Of a stretch of DNA of 64,000 bases, positions 25,588 to 34,381 are shown piece by piece. Every line of letters starts with the position of its first letter. Position 1 is the first letter of the stretch. Source of the stretch: Actinacidiphila epipremni (GTDB taxonomy: Bacteria; Actinomycetota; Actinomycetes; Streptomycetales; Streptomycetaceae); the NCBI RefSeq assembly GCF_012034175.1, contig NZ_JAATEJ010000016.1, forward strand, positions 62,001 through 126,000, written 5' to 3'. Position numbers and translations under genes: made by a program. The notes beneath the pieces are model-generated. The model made no database searches. It worked only from the letters and a program-made list of their open reading frames with translations, and had not been told where the DNA came from.

Positions 25588-26862
25588 TCAGTCCTGTACG
25601 TCGGCCTCGTCGGCGGTACGGCGGCGGCGGGCGGTCAGCAGATAGGCCGCCGCACCGGCGGCGAGCAGGCCGGCGGCGCCGAAGGCCAGGTAGGGGGTGC
25701 TGGAACTGGCGCCGGTCTCGGCGAGGTTGCCGGTGCCGGGGGCGGTCTGGACGGAGGCGTCGGTGCCGCCGGCGCCTGCGGAGCCGGAGGTGCCGGTGGT
25801 GCCGGCCGAGCCCGTGGTGCCGGTGCTGCCCGTACTGCCTGTGGTGCCGGAGGAGCCGGACGTGCCGCCGCTGCCGGTGGTGCCCGCGGTGCCGGTGCCG
25901 CCGGAGGAGCCGGACGTACCGGAGGTGCTGCCGGTCGTGGCACCCGACGTGGAGCCGCCGTTGGTGGTGCCGGAGGTGGAACCGCCGGTCGTGGAGCCGC
26001 CGTTGGCCGAGCCGGACGTGGAGCCGGTCGTCGTGCCGGAGGTGGAGCCGGTGGTGCTGCCCGTCGTCGATCCGGTCGTCGAACCGCCGGACGACGTACC
26101 GCCGTTCGAGGCGCCGGAGCCGTGCGGGGTGGTGCAGGTGGCCTGCGCGAGGGTCACCTCGCCGCTGACGTCGGCGACGCCCAGGCTCAGCGGGTTGAGG
26201 TGCACCGCCAGGCGCAGCGCGGTCGCCGCGGCGGAGGTGGAGGTGATCGAGGTCTGCGTCAGGTTGAGGCTCACCCGGCCGACGCCCGGCACGGTCAGGT
26301 CCGTGGTGCCGACCGCGCCGAGGGTGATGCGCCGGCCGAGCACGGTGACGCCGGCCAACTCGGAGTGGGCGGTGGGCCGGTGGCCGGCCTCGCAGGTCGC
26401 GGTCGACGTCACGGCGTCGACCTTGACCAGGGCCAGCAGCGGCAGGCCGGGCACATGCACCTGGGCGTGCACGACGTTCGCGGAGCCCTCGGCCTTGTGC
26501 GCGTCGGCGGTGGCCTTCGACGTGGCGACGTCCGCGCGCAGGATGCTGATGCCGCGGCCCCCTTCCACGCCGCTGCCGACCTTCACGGTGAGCGCGGTCT
26601 GCCGGGCGTCGGCGGGCGCGTGCACGTCGTTGAGCGCGACGTTCACGGGCACGTCGACGGCCTTGCCGAGCAGCGACACGTCGAGGCCGGCGCGCAGCAC
26701 GACGGCGCCGGCCGTTCCCCCGCCGTCCGCCGGGCCGGCCGGGACGGCGTGCGCGGCGGCCGGCGCGAGCGTCGCGGCGCAGGCGGCGAACGCGACGGCC
26801 GCGCCGACGGCTGCAGCGGAACGGCGGGCGGGCAGCGGGAAGGAGTTGGTGGTGCGGTACAC
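25588..26862 (-). CDS. LAETG sortase-anchored surface protein (SCO1860-like)
   Basis: 424-aa secreted wall protein. A signal peptide with ARRSAAAVGAAVAFAACAAT and AHA cleavage region is followed by a beta-rich domain of about 200 residues. Next comes a long Gly/Ser/Thr repeat region (STTG, TSG units), then LAETGASS sortase signal, hydrophobic helix and the charged tail RRRRTADEADVQD. I take GTG 26862, which has GGGGG 9 nt upstream and gives a compact signal peptide; ATG 26886 is the alternative. From memory SCO1860 next to the cobalamin genes of S. coelicolor has this architecture. Ligand or function of the ectodomain is unknown. Confidence 0.85.
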   Translation of the reverse strand: MYRTTNSFPLPARRSAAAVGAAVAFAACAATLAPAAAHAVPAGPADGGGTAGAVVLRAGLDVSLLGKAVDVPVNVALNDVHAPADARQTALTVKVGSGVEGGRGISILRADVATSKATADAHKAEGSANVVHAQVHVPGLPLLALVKVDAVTSTATCEAGHRPTAHSELAGVTVLGRRITLGAVGTTDLTVPGVGRVSLNLTQTSITSTSAAATALRLAVHLNPLSLGVADVSGEVTLAQATCTTPHGSGASNGGTSSGGSTTGSTTGSTTGSTSGTTTGSTSGSANGGSTTGGSTSGTTNGGSTSGATTGSTSGTSGSSGGTGTAGTTGSGGTSGSSGTTGSTGSTGTTGSAGTTGTSGSAGAGGTDASVQTAPGTGNLAETGASSSTPYLAFGAAGLLAAGAAAYLLTARRRRTADEADVQD

Positions 26863-26901
26863 GGTGTGGGACCCCCACGACGACATCGGAGACAACGGAT
26901 C

Positions 26902-26943
26902 GCCCCCGGCGGCAGGTGAGTTGGGGACAGCTGCCGGGGGGCT
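26902..26943 (-). promoter_or_regulatory. GC-rich hairpin in the leader of the LAETG protein gene
   Basis: Arms CCCCCGG(CGG)CAG and CTGCCGGGGGG enclose a loop containing gtgagttggggac (plus strand). It lies 40-80 nt upstream of the minus-strand surface-protein start. The 482-nt interval to the amidohydrolase end (26863-27344) holds this hairpin; otherwise I see no gene there. A structured leader is plausible, but the RNA class is not identified. Confidence 0.35.
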
Positions 26944-27344
26944 AGGCCAGCAATGCTTACGCACTGAGAGTGAATACGCGGCTACGCGCCGCCAGTTCAC
27001 CCAAAAGGGTGGTTTCCGGCGACTTCTTCCACTCGGGGGTGCGGGGCGCCCGGCGGCGCGGGCCTTTTGCCGGGGTTGTCCGCCGTCGCAGCGCTGACAT
27101 GCGGGGCAGGGTGGCTCCTGGCGGCCCCCCGCCCGGGCCGCGGCCCCCCGCGAGCCTGGCCCGGGCGCCATCCGCCGCGCCCGCGCACGCGCGGCGGACG
27201 CGTACGGTACGGGGGCCTGTGCGATGAGCCGCCGGCCCGGTGCCTGCGCCCCGCACCCGGCGCCCGGTCCGCCCACCGGCGACGGCTCGGCGCCGCGCAC
27301 GTGCCGCGACCCGCCCCGTCAGCGGGCCCTCTCAGCCGGCCCGT

Positions 27345-28430
27345 TCAGCCCACCACGCTGCCGCGCAGCACGATGCGGCTCGGGGTCTCCAGGACGCGCA
27401 GGTCCGCGCGGGGGTCGGACGGGTAGACGACGAGGTCCGCAGGCGCGCCCTCCGCCAGGCCAGGGCGGCCGAGCCAGGTGCGGGCCGACCAGGTCGCCGC
27501 GGAGAGGGCGGCCAGCGGCGGGAGGCCGGCCGCGGCGAGTTCGGCGACCTCCGCCGCGACCAGGCCGTGCGGCAGGCTGCCGCCCGCGTCCGTACCGGCG
27601 TAGACGGCGATCCCGGCGTCGTACGCGTCCCGTACGACGTCGTAGCGGCGCTCGTGCAGCCGGCGCATGTGCGCGGCCCAGTCCGGGAAGCGCTCCTCGC
27701 CGCCCGCCGCCAGGCGCGGGAAGGTCGCGATGTTGACCAGCGTCGGCACGATGGCGACGCCGTGCGCGGCGAAGAGCGGGATCGTCTCGGCGGTCAGGCC
27801 CGTGGCGTGCTCGACGCAGTCGATGCCGGCGGTCACGAGGTCGGCCAGGGAGTCCTCGGCGAAGCAGTGCGCGGTGACCCGGGCGCCCTCCTCGTGCGCG
27901 GCGGCGATCGCCTCGGTCAGCGCGTCCTTGGGCCAGCAGGGCGCCAGGTCGCCGGCGCCGCGGTCGATCCAGTCGCCGACGAGCTTGACCCACCCGTCGC
28001 CGCGCCGCGCCTCGCGCCGGACGTACGCGGCGAGGTCGGCGGGCTCGATCTCGTGCGCGTAGTTGCGGATGTAGCGGCGGGTGCGGGCGATGTGCCGGCC
28101 GGCGCGGATGATCCGGGGCAGGTCGGCGCGGTCGTCGACCCAGCGGGTGTCGCTGGGCGAGCCGGCGTCGCGCAGCAGCAGCGCGCCGGCGTCGCGGTCG
28201 GTGAGGGCCTGCTTCTCGGCGGTCTCGTCGGGGACGGCGCCGTGCGCGTCGAGGCCGACGTGGCAGTGGGCGTCGACCAGGCCGGGCAGGGCCCAGCCGC
28301 GTACCGTCACCGCGTCGGTGTCCGCGGCCGGCCGGTCGTAGGTGATCCGGCCGCCCACCACCCACAACTCGTCGCGTACGTCCTCCGGTCCGATGAGGAC
28401 CCGGCCCGTGATGTGCAGCACCTCGCCCAT
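27345..28430 (-). CDS. Metal-dependent amidohydrolase family protein
   Basis: 361-aa amidohydrolase of the imidazolonepropionase/prolidase-like type. Metal ligands are visible in order: DAHCHVG (HxH pair), VKLVGDW (carboxylated Lys candidate), VTAHCF, CVEHATG, and GTDAGGSLPHGL for the final Asp. It should hydrolyse a cyclic amide or similar bond in the cytoplasm; the substrate is unknown. Start is ATG 28430, with GTG 28439 also possible; neither has a strong ribosome site. It lies 70 nt downstream of the GlxA-type regulator's stop on the same strand and may share its transcript. Confidence 0.82.
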   Translation of the reverse strand: MGEVLHITGRVLIGPEDVRDELWVVGGRITYDRPAADTDAVTVRGWALPGLVDAHCHVGLDAHGAVPDETAEKQALTDRDAGALLLRDAGSPSDTRWVDDRADLPRIIRAGRHIARTRRYIRNYAHEIEPADLAAYVRREARRGDGWVKLVGDWIDRGAGDLAPCWPKDALTEAIAAAHEEGARVTAHCFAEDSLADLVTAGIDCVEHATGLTAETIPLFAAHGVAIVPTLVNIATFPRLAAGGEERFPDWAAHMRRLHERRYDVVRDAYDAGIAVYAGTDAGGSLPHGLVAAEVAELAAAGLPPLAALSAATWSARTWLGRPGLAEGAPADLVVYPSDPRADLRVLETPSRIVLRGSVVG

Positions 28431-28499
28431 GGACGGCACTCTACGAGGTCGCCGCCCGCGCGGTCATGCGACCGTTCACGCCACTGCTCATGCCGCTGC

Positions 28500-29561
28500 T
28501 CACGCCACCGGCAGGCGGCTGAAGTTGGCGCGGTAGTCGCTGGGGGTCAGGCCGACGCGGCGGGTGAGGTGCTGGCGCAGGGAGTCCGCGGTGCCGAGGC
28601 CGCAGGCGCGGGCGACCTGGTCGACCGGCAGCGTGGTGGTCTCCAGCAGCTCGCGGGCCCGCTGGATGCGCTGGTGGAGCAGCCATTGCAGGGGGCTGAG
28701 GCTGGTCTCGGCGCGGAAGCGGCGGTTGAGGGTGCGGACGCTGACGGCAGCGTGCCGGGCGAGGTCGGTGAGGGTCAGGGGCTGGTCGAGCCGGGTCATC
28801 GCCCAGGCGCGGGTCTCGGCGAAGGAGGTGCCGGTCTCGGCGGGCAGCGGCGTCTCGGTGAACTGCGCCTGCCCGCCGCACCGTACGGGCGCGACGAGGG
28901 CGTGCCGGGCGACGCTGTTGGCGACGGCGGCGCCGTAGTCGGTGCGGATGATGTGCAGGCACAGGTCGATGCCGGCGGCGTAGCCGGAGGAGGTGAGCAT
29001 CGGGCCGTCCTGGATGAACAGCACGTCGGGCTGGACGTCCACGGCCGGGTAGCGCTGCTCGAACTCCTCGGTGAGCATCCAGTACGTGGTCGCGCGCCGC
29101 CCGTCGAGCAGTCCGGCCTCGGCGAGCAGGTAGGCGCCCGAGCAGATGGAGGCGACCCGGGCGCCGGCCGCGGCGGCGCGGCGCAGGGCCTCGACGACCC
29201 GCGGGTCGGGCTCCTCGCGCGAGCCGGTGCCGGCGACGATGACCGTGTCGGCGCGGTCCACCGCCGCCAGGCCGCTGCCGATGACGACCTGGGCGGGCCC
29301 GCTGGTGGCGACGACGCCGGGGTCGGGCGTGCACATCTCCACCTCGTAGCCGGGCCGGCCGTCGACCTCGACGCGGGCGAAGAGCATGTCGGGGACGGCG
29401 AGGTTGAACATCGACACGGGCTGCGCGGCGATCACCGCGACCCGCCGCGGCCGGAACTCACGCGCCCCCGTGACCGTCCGCGCGGGGCTCTCCGCGGCCG
29501 TCGGTACGGGCGCCTCCGCGGGTACCTGCGCGGGCTCCTGCACGGCCGTCGCCGTCGTCAT
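28500..29561 (-). CDS. GlxA-family (DJ-1/PfpI + AraC) transcriptional regulator
   Basis: 353-aa regulator. The N-terminal class I glutamine-amidotransferase-like (DJ-1/PfpI) domain, about 38-200, has the nucleophile-elbow SICSGAYLLAEAGLLDGRRAT. The C-terminal AraC double HTH includes DLARHAAVSVRTLNRRFRAE and the signature ending GLTPSDYRANF. ATG 29561 has GGAGG 9 nt upstream; upstream in-frame codons are ignored. It is divergent from an MFS exporter with only 71 bp between the starts, so control of that pump is likely. The effector is unknown. Confidence 0.88.
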   Translation of the reverse strand: MTTATAVQEPAQVPAEAPVPTAAESPARTVTGAREFRPRRVAVIAAQPVSMFNLAVPDMLFARVEVDGRPGYEVEMCTPDPGVVATSGPAQVVIGSGLAAVDRADTVIVAGTGSREEPDPRVVEALRRAAAAGARVASICSGAYLLAEAGLLDGRRATTYWMLTEEFEQRYPAVDVQPDVLFIQDGPMLTSSGYAAGIDLCLHIIRTDYGAAVANSVARHALVAPVRCGGQAQFTETPLPAETGTSFAETRAWAMTRLDQPLTLTDLARHAAVSVRTLNRRFRAETSLSPLQWLLHQRIQRARELLETTTLPVDQVARACGLGTADSLRQHLTRRVGLTPSDYRANFSRLPVA

Positions 29562-29580
29562 GGCCAGAACCTCCGGGTGC

Positions 29581-29596
29581 GTGGCATTGTGGCCAC
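29581..29596. promoter_or_regulatory. Inverted repeat between the GlxA-type regulator and MFS exporter
   Basis: GTGGC-N6-GCCAC palindrome centred in the 71-bp divergent promoter. It is the best candidate operator for the AraC-type regulator or an associated repressor. TACTGT just after it could be a -10 element for the exporter. Confidence 0.4.
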
Positions 29597-29632
29597 TACT
29601 GTACGTCGGGGTCCCCGGCGAGGCTTGTGGGC

Positions 29633-31030
29633 ATGTCACCCGACCTCACCCCGCGCACCGCCCGCCGCCCCTCCCCCGCCCGCAAGTCCGCGGCTCCTGC
29701 GGCGCCTGCCTCGCCCGGCCGGATGCTCGGGGCGGCGCTGCTCGGCTTCTTCCTCATCACGCTCGACGCGTCCGTCGTCAACGTCGCGCTCCCGGCGATC
29801 GGCGACGACCTGCACGGCGGGCTGTCCGCGCTGCAATGGGTCGTCGACGGCTACACGCTCGCCTTTGCCGCGCTGATGCTGTCCACCGGCGCGCTGTCGG
29901 ACCGGATCGGCGCGGCGCGGGCCTTCGGCGGCGGCGTCGTGGTGTTCGCGCTGGCGTCGCTGGCGTGCGGGGCGGCGCCCGGGCTCGGCGTGCTGGTCGC
30001 GGCGCGCGTGGTGCAGGGGACGGCGGCCTCGGTGATGCTGCCGTCGTCGCTGGCGCTGGTACGGCAGGCGTTCCCGGACGCGGTACGCCGCACCCGGGCC
30101 ATCTCGCTGTGGGCGACGGGCGGTTCGACGGCGATGGCGCTCGGCCCGGTGGCCGGCGGGGTGCTCACCACGGTGTGGGACTGGCGGGCGATCTTCTACG
30201 TCAACCTGCCGTTCGCCGCCCTGACGCTGGTGCTCGCCCGCAGTGCCCGCAGCGAGCGCCGCCCGGCGCCGCTGGACGTGGCCGGTCAGCTCACGGCGGC
30301 GCTGGCGCTCGGCGCGGTGACCTTCGCGGTGATCGAGGGCGGCACAAAGGGCGTGGTGGCGGCGGGAGTCGGGGTGGTCTCGGCGGTGGCGTTCGTCCTG
30401 GCCGAGCGCCGCCACCCCCATCCGGTCGTCCCGCTGGGCCTGTTCCGCAACGCGACCTTCTCGGTGTCGGTGGCGGCGGGTTCGGCGCTCAGCGTCGGCT
30501 TCTTCGGGATGTTCTTCGTGCTGGGCCTGTACTTCCAGGAGGTACGCGGCCGTTCGGCACTGGTGGCGGGCCTGATGTTCCTGCCGATGACGGTGCTGAT
30601 CTCCACGGTGAACGTGGTCTCGGGCCGGGTCACCAACCGCTTCGGCCCGCGCGCGCCCATGGTCACCGGCCAACTGGTCATGGCGGCGGGCCTGTTGGCG
30701 CTGCTCCCGGTGGGCCGGCACACTCCGCTGCTGCTGGTGGCCCTGCCGATGATCCCGCTCGGCCTCGGTGGCGCCCTCGCCGTCCCGGCGCTGACCGCCT
30801 CGGCGATGAGCGCCGTCCCCGCCACCCGCGCCGGCCTCGCCGCGGGCGTCCTCAACGCCGCCCGCCAGGTCTCCGGCGCCCTGAGCGTCGCCCTCTTCGG
30901 CACCCTCGTCGCCCGCCCCGGCTTCCTCCCCGGCATGCACGAAAGCCTCCTCATCGCCGCCGCATCGGTCACCCTGACCGGCCTGGCGGCGGCCTTCGCG
31001 CTGCGCGGCGAACGAAGTCCGCGGGAGTAA
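29633..31030 (+). CDS. MFS transporter, DHA2 drug:H+ antiporter type
   Basis: 465-aa multidrug-exporter-like protein of the 14-helix EmrB/QacA group. Typical sequence: ITLDASVVNVALPAIGDDL in helix 1, WVVDGYTLAFAALML, the motif A segment GALSDRIGAARAF and the antiporter motif C region GPVAGGVLT. ATG 29633 has GAGG upstream; GTG 29627 is a close alternative. Divergent from the GlxA-type regulator, which may sense the pump substrate. No biosynthetic genes are near, so the cargo is unknown. Confidence 0.88.
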   Translation: MSPDLTPRTARRPSPARKSAAPAAPASPGRMLGAALLGFFLITLDASVVNVALPAIGDDLHGGLSALQWVVDGYTLAFAALMLSTGALSDRIGAARAFGGGVVVFALASLACGAAPGLGVLVAARVVQGTAASVMLPSSLALVRQAFPDAVRRTRAISLWATGGSTAMALGPVAGGVLTTVWDWRAIFYVNLPFAALTLVLARSARSERRPAPLDVAGQLTAALALGAVTFAVIEGGTKGVVAAGVGVVSAVAFVLAERRHPHPVVPLGLFRNATFSVSVAAGSALSVGFFGMFFVLGLYFQEVRGRSALVAGLMFLPMTVLISTVNVVSGRVTNRFGPRAPMVTGQLVMAAGLLALLPVGRHTPLLLVALPMIPLGLGGALAVPALTASAMSAVPATRAGLAAGVLNAARQVSGALSVALFGTLVARPGFLPGMHESLLIAAASVTLTGLAAAFALRGERSPRE

Positions 31031-31039
31031 CGTGGGCGG

Positions 31040-31801
31040 ATGCACACGTTCCAACCGGTGGCTTCTGTCCTGTGGGACCCGGGGGCCGGCCAGGGGTTGC
31101 GGCAACTGGCCGAGCTGGGGCTGGCGCTGGTGCTCTCGACGCTGATCGGGCTGGAGCGGGCGGTCCAGCAGAAGAGCGCCGGGCTGCGTACGCACACGCT
31201 GGTCGGGGTCGGGGCGGCGCTGTTCATGGAGGTGTCGCAGCACGGCTTCGGGACCGTGCTGGGGCACGACGGGGTCGTGCTGGACCCGTCGCGGGTGGCG
31301 GCGCAGGTGGTGAGCGGGATCGGCTTCATCGGCGGCGGGCTGATCTTCGTACGGCGGGACGCGGTGCGGGGGTTGACGACCGCGGCGACGATCTGGCTCA
31401 CGGCGGCGATCGGCATGGCGTGCGGCGGCGGCCTGGTGCTGCTCGCGCTCGCCGCGACCGCGGGGCACTTCCTGGTGGTGCGGATCTTCCCGCTGCTGAC
31501 CGCGCGGGTGCCGGCGATCGCCGGGCTCGGGCAGACCGACCTGCGGATCTCCTACCGGGTCGGGGCCGGCGTGCTGGCCCGTATCCTCGAACGCTGCACG
31601 CAGGCCGGCTTCCGGGTCATAGACGTCCGGGTGGACCGCGCGCCCTGGTCCGACTCGGGCGACGAGCGGCCGGGCGCGGGCGCCGCGGAGGTCCAGCTGT
31701 CGATCGAGGGCACGGGCGACATCCCGCTCCTGGTGACCGACCTCGCCGAAGTCCCCGGCGTCGTCACCATCGCCTCCTCGGCGGAGGGCAACGACTACTG
31801 A
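31040..31801 (+). CDS. MgtC/SapB family membrane protein
   Basis: 253 aa. N-terminal MgtC-type membrane domain with LGLALVLSTLIGLERAVQQKSAGLRTHTLVGVGAALF and the conserved GIGFIGGGLIF and GLTTAATIWLTAAIGMACG helices. A soluble ACT-like C-terminal domain follows from about residue 165. MgtC proteins are linked to growth in low Mg2+ and acid stress. ATG 31040 is 9 nt after the MFS stop, so the two are probably co-transcribed. The functional link between them is not evident. Confidence 0.85.
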   Translation: MHTFQPVASVLWDPGAGQGLRQLAELGLALVLSTLIGLERAVQQKSAGLRTHTLVGVGAALFMEVSQHGFGTVLGHDGVVLDPSRVAAQVVSGIGFIGGGLIFVRRDAVRGLTTAATIWLTAAIGMACGGGLVLLALAATAGHFLVVRIFPLLTARVPAIAGLGQTDLRISYRVGAGVLARILERCTQAGFRVIDVRVDRAPWSDSGDERPGAGAAEVQLSIEGTGDIPLLVTDLAEVPGVVTIASSAEGNDY

Positions 31802-31826
31802 CACCCCCGGCGCGGCGGGCCGGGGC

Positions 31827-33356
31827 TCAGGCGCGCTTGCCGTCCACGCGCCGGGGGATGCCGAGCGGGTTGGCGTCCTGGAGCTCGGGCGGCAGCAGGG
31901 CCGGCGGGGTGTCCTGGTAGGCCACCGGGCGCAGCCAGCGCTCGATCGCGGTGGCGCCCACCGAGGTGGAGGTCGAGGTCGTGGCGGGGTAGGGCCCGCC
32001 GTGGTGCTGGGCGGCGGTCACGGCGACGCCGGTGGGCCAGCCGTCGACCAGGACGCGCCCGGCGAGCGCGGTGAGCCGCCCCAGCAGCTCGGCCGCGGCC
32101 CCGCCGGGCTGCGCGGCCTCCGCCGTGCCGAGGTGCGCGGTCGCCGTGAGGTTGCCCGGCAGCCGGTCCAGCACGGCGCCCAGCTCGTCGGCGGATCCGT
32201 AGCGTACGACCACGGTGAGCGGCCCGAAGCACTCCTCCAGCAGCAGGTCGTACGCGCCGGGCTCGGCGAGTTCGGCGGCGGCGACGGTCACGAACCCGGG
32301 GCGTACGGCCAGTTCGCCCTCCTGCGCGGCGGTGACCGGCGCGGCGACGGCGGGCAGGGCGGTGCGGGCGGCGGCGCCGGCCAGGAAGTTGCTGCGCATC
32401 CGGGAGTCCAGCAGCACGCCGGGCGCGGCCTGCTCTGCGGCGCCGGTGAGCGCGGCCAGCAGCCGGTCGCCGGCCTCGCCGGCGGGGGCGAGGACCAGGC
32501 CCGGCTTGGTGCAGAACTGCCCGACGCCCATCGTGAACGACGCGGCCAGGCCCGTGCCGATCTGCTCGGCGCGCTCGGCGGCGGCCTCCTCGGTGACGAC
32601 GACGGGGTTGAGGCTGCCCAGCTCGCCGTGGAAGGGGATGGGCCGGGGGCGGGCGGCTGCGGCGTCGAAGAGCGCCCGTCCGCCGGGCACGGACCCGGTG
32701 AAGCCCGCGGCGGCGACCAGCGGGTGCCGGACCAGCTCCACGCCGGCGTCGAAGCCGTGCACGAGCACGACGGTGTCGGCGGGCAGCCCGACGGAGCCGG
32801 CCGCCTGCCGCAGCAGCTCGGCGCACAGCGCGGATGTCGCCGGGTGGTCGGGGTGCGCCTTGACGACGACGGGGCAGCCCGCGGCGAGCGCGCTCGCGGT
32901 GTCGCCGCCGGGCACGGAGAAGGCCAGCGGGAAGTTGCTCGCGGCGTATACGGCGACGACGCCGAGCGGGATCTTCATCCGCCGCAGGTCGGGCCGCGGG
33001 ATCGGCTTGGCGTCCGGGTCGGGGTGGTCGATGATCACGTCGAGATACCCGCCCTCGTCCACGACATCGGCGAAGGCCCGCAACTGGAAGGCGGTACGGG
33101 CCAGTTCGCCGGTGAGCCGGGGCACCCCGAGGGCGGTCTCGGCGTCGGCCGCGGCGATCACCTGCTCGGCGGCGCCCTCCAGCGCCCCGGCGGCGGCCCG
33201 CAGCAGCCGGGAGCGTACGCTGCGGTCGGCGAGGGCGGGGATCGCGGCGGCGGCGGCGCGTACGGCGTGGTCGACGTCGTACGCCGTGGCCTCGACGGCG
33301 ACCTGCTCGCGCTGCTTCCCGGTACGGGGGTCCACGCTCCAGACTGGTACTGCCAC
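31827..33356 (-). CDS. 2-Oxoglutarate-semialdehyde dehydrogenase (KGSADH)
   Basis: 509-aa aldehyde dehydrogenase of the NADP-dependent KGSADH branch, converting 2,5-dioxopentanoate to 2-oxoglutarate. Active-site Glu245 is in FHGELGSLNP and Cys282 in GVGQFCTKPG; VYAASNFPLAFSVPGGD is characteristic of this branch. GTG 33356 is chosen because GGAGG lies 8 nt upstream; an in-frame GTG at 33371 would put that site inside the gene. Divergent from an IclR regulator with an operator-like palindrome between. It supplies the step after KdgD (38478-39410), though the genes are 5 kb apart. Confidence 0.85.
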   Translation of the reverse strand: MAVPVWSVDPRTGKQREQVAVEATAYDVDHAVRAAAAAIPALADRSVRSRLLRAAAGALEGAAEQVIAAADAETALGVPRLTGELARTAFQLRAFADVVDEGGYLDVIIDHPDPDAKPIPRPDLRRMKIPLGVVAVYAASNFPLAFSVPGGDTASALAAGCPVVVKAHPDHPATSALCAELLRQAAGSVGLPADTVVLVHGFDAGVELVRHPLVAAAGFTGSVPGGRALFDAAAARPRPIPFHGELGSLNPVVVTEEAAAERAEQIGTGLAASFTMGVGQFCTKPGLVLAPAGEAGDRLLAALTGAAEQAAPGVLLDSRMRSNFLAGAAARTALPAVAAPVTAAQEGELAVRPGFVTVAAAELAEPGAYDLLLEECFGPLTVVVRYGSADELGAVLDRLPGNLTATAHLGTAEAAQPGGAAAELLGRLTALAGRVLVDGWPTGVAVTAAQHHGGPYPATTSTSTSVGATAIERWLRPVAYQDTPPALLPPELQDANPLGIPRRVDGKRA

Positions 33357-33395
33357 CGCAATAACCTCCACATTTCCGCACTACCCGGCGCCGTT

Positions 33396-33411
33396 GTTCT
33401 ATATACTGAAC
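33396..33411. promoter_or_regulatory. IclR-type operator palindrome
   Basis: GTTCTATATACTGAAC: inverted GTTC/GAAC arms around an AT core, in the 129-bp gap between the dehydrogenase and the IclR gene. IclR-family operators in streptomycetes often have this form. It probably controls both divergent genes. Confidence 0.6.
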
Positions 33412-33485
33412 GGCGTCTTTAGATGTGAACCTGTACGAGGAGCCTACGTCCGCGGCTCCCGGGCGAACAAGAGGGGTCGAGCGCA

Positions 33486-34256
33486 ATGGCCGCAGCCGAG
33501 GGAGCCGGTTCCCAGGTCAAGTCCGCCGTCCGCACGGTGGAGCTGCTGGAGTTCTTCGCGGGCCGGCCCGGCATGCACAGCCTCGCCTCGGTCCAGGAGT
33601 CCGTCGGCTACCCCAAGTCCAGCCTCTACATGCTGCTGCGCACCCTGGTGGACCTCGGCTGGATCGAGACCGACGCGACCGGCACCCGCTACGGCATCGG
33701 CGTGCGGGCGCTGCTGGTCGGCACGTCCTACATCGACGGCGACGAGGTCGTGGCCGCCGCCCGGCCCACCCTCGACCGGCTCTCGGACGACACCAGCGAG
33801 ACCATCCACCTGGCCCGCCTGGACGGCACCAGCGTCGTCTACCTCGCCACCCGGCAGTCCCAGCACTACCTGCGCCCCTTCACCCGCGTCGGCCGCCGGC
33901 TGCCCGCCCACTCCACCTCGCTCGGCAAGGCGCTGCTGGCGACGTACACCGACGAGCAGGTCCGCGGGCTGCTGCCGGAGAAGCTGGAACCGCTCACCGA
34001 GCACACCCACACCGACCGCGAGAAGCTCATCGAGGAGCTGGCCCTCATCCGCGAGCAGGGCTTCGCCGTGGACCGCGAGGAGAACACCCTGGGCCTGCGC
34101 TGCTTCGGCATCGCCGTCCCCTACCGCACGCCGGCGCGGGACGCGGTGAGCTGCTCGGTGCCGGTCGCCCGGCTGACCGAGGCGCATGAGCAGATGATCA
34201 AGGACGCGCTCTTCGACGCCCGCGACCGCCTGCTGCTGGCCACCCGCCGGCTCTGA
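33486..34256 (+). CDS. IclR family transcriptional regulator
   Basis: 256 aa. N-terminal winged HTH (about 10-70; SLASVQESVGYPKSSLYMLLRTL) and C-terminal IclR effector domain (about 85-250; HLARLDGTSVVYLATRQSQH, GRRLPAHSTSLGKALLA, and the EENTLGLRCFGIAVPYRT segment). Divergent from the KGSADH gene, with a palindromic site between them. It likely senses an intermediate of sugar-acid or hydroxyproline breakdown. Start ATG 33486 follows GAGGGGTCGAGCGCA. Confidence 0.9.
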   Translation: MAAAEGAGSQVKSAVRTVELLEFFAGRPGMHSLASVQESVGYPKSSLYMLLRTLVDLGWIETDATGTRYGIGVRALLVGTSYIDGDEVVAAARPTLDRLSDDTSETIHLARLDGTSVVYLATRQSQHYLRPFTRVGRRLPAHSTSLGKALLATYTDEQVRGLLPEKLEPLTEHTHTDREKLIEELALIREQGFAVDREENTLGLRCFGIAVPYRTPARDAVSCSVPVARLTEAHEQMIKDALFDARDRLLLATRRL

Positions 34257-34381
34257 GGCACGGGCCCGCCGGCTCCGGCACGCCGCCGCCGGACCCCGGG
34301 CACGGGCCCGCCGCCGCTCGTACGGGTGTCGGTCACCCGCCGCCCGCCGGGCAGGCCGGGGCGGGCCGTAGGGTCGCGAGT

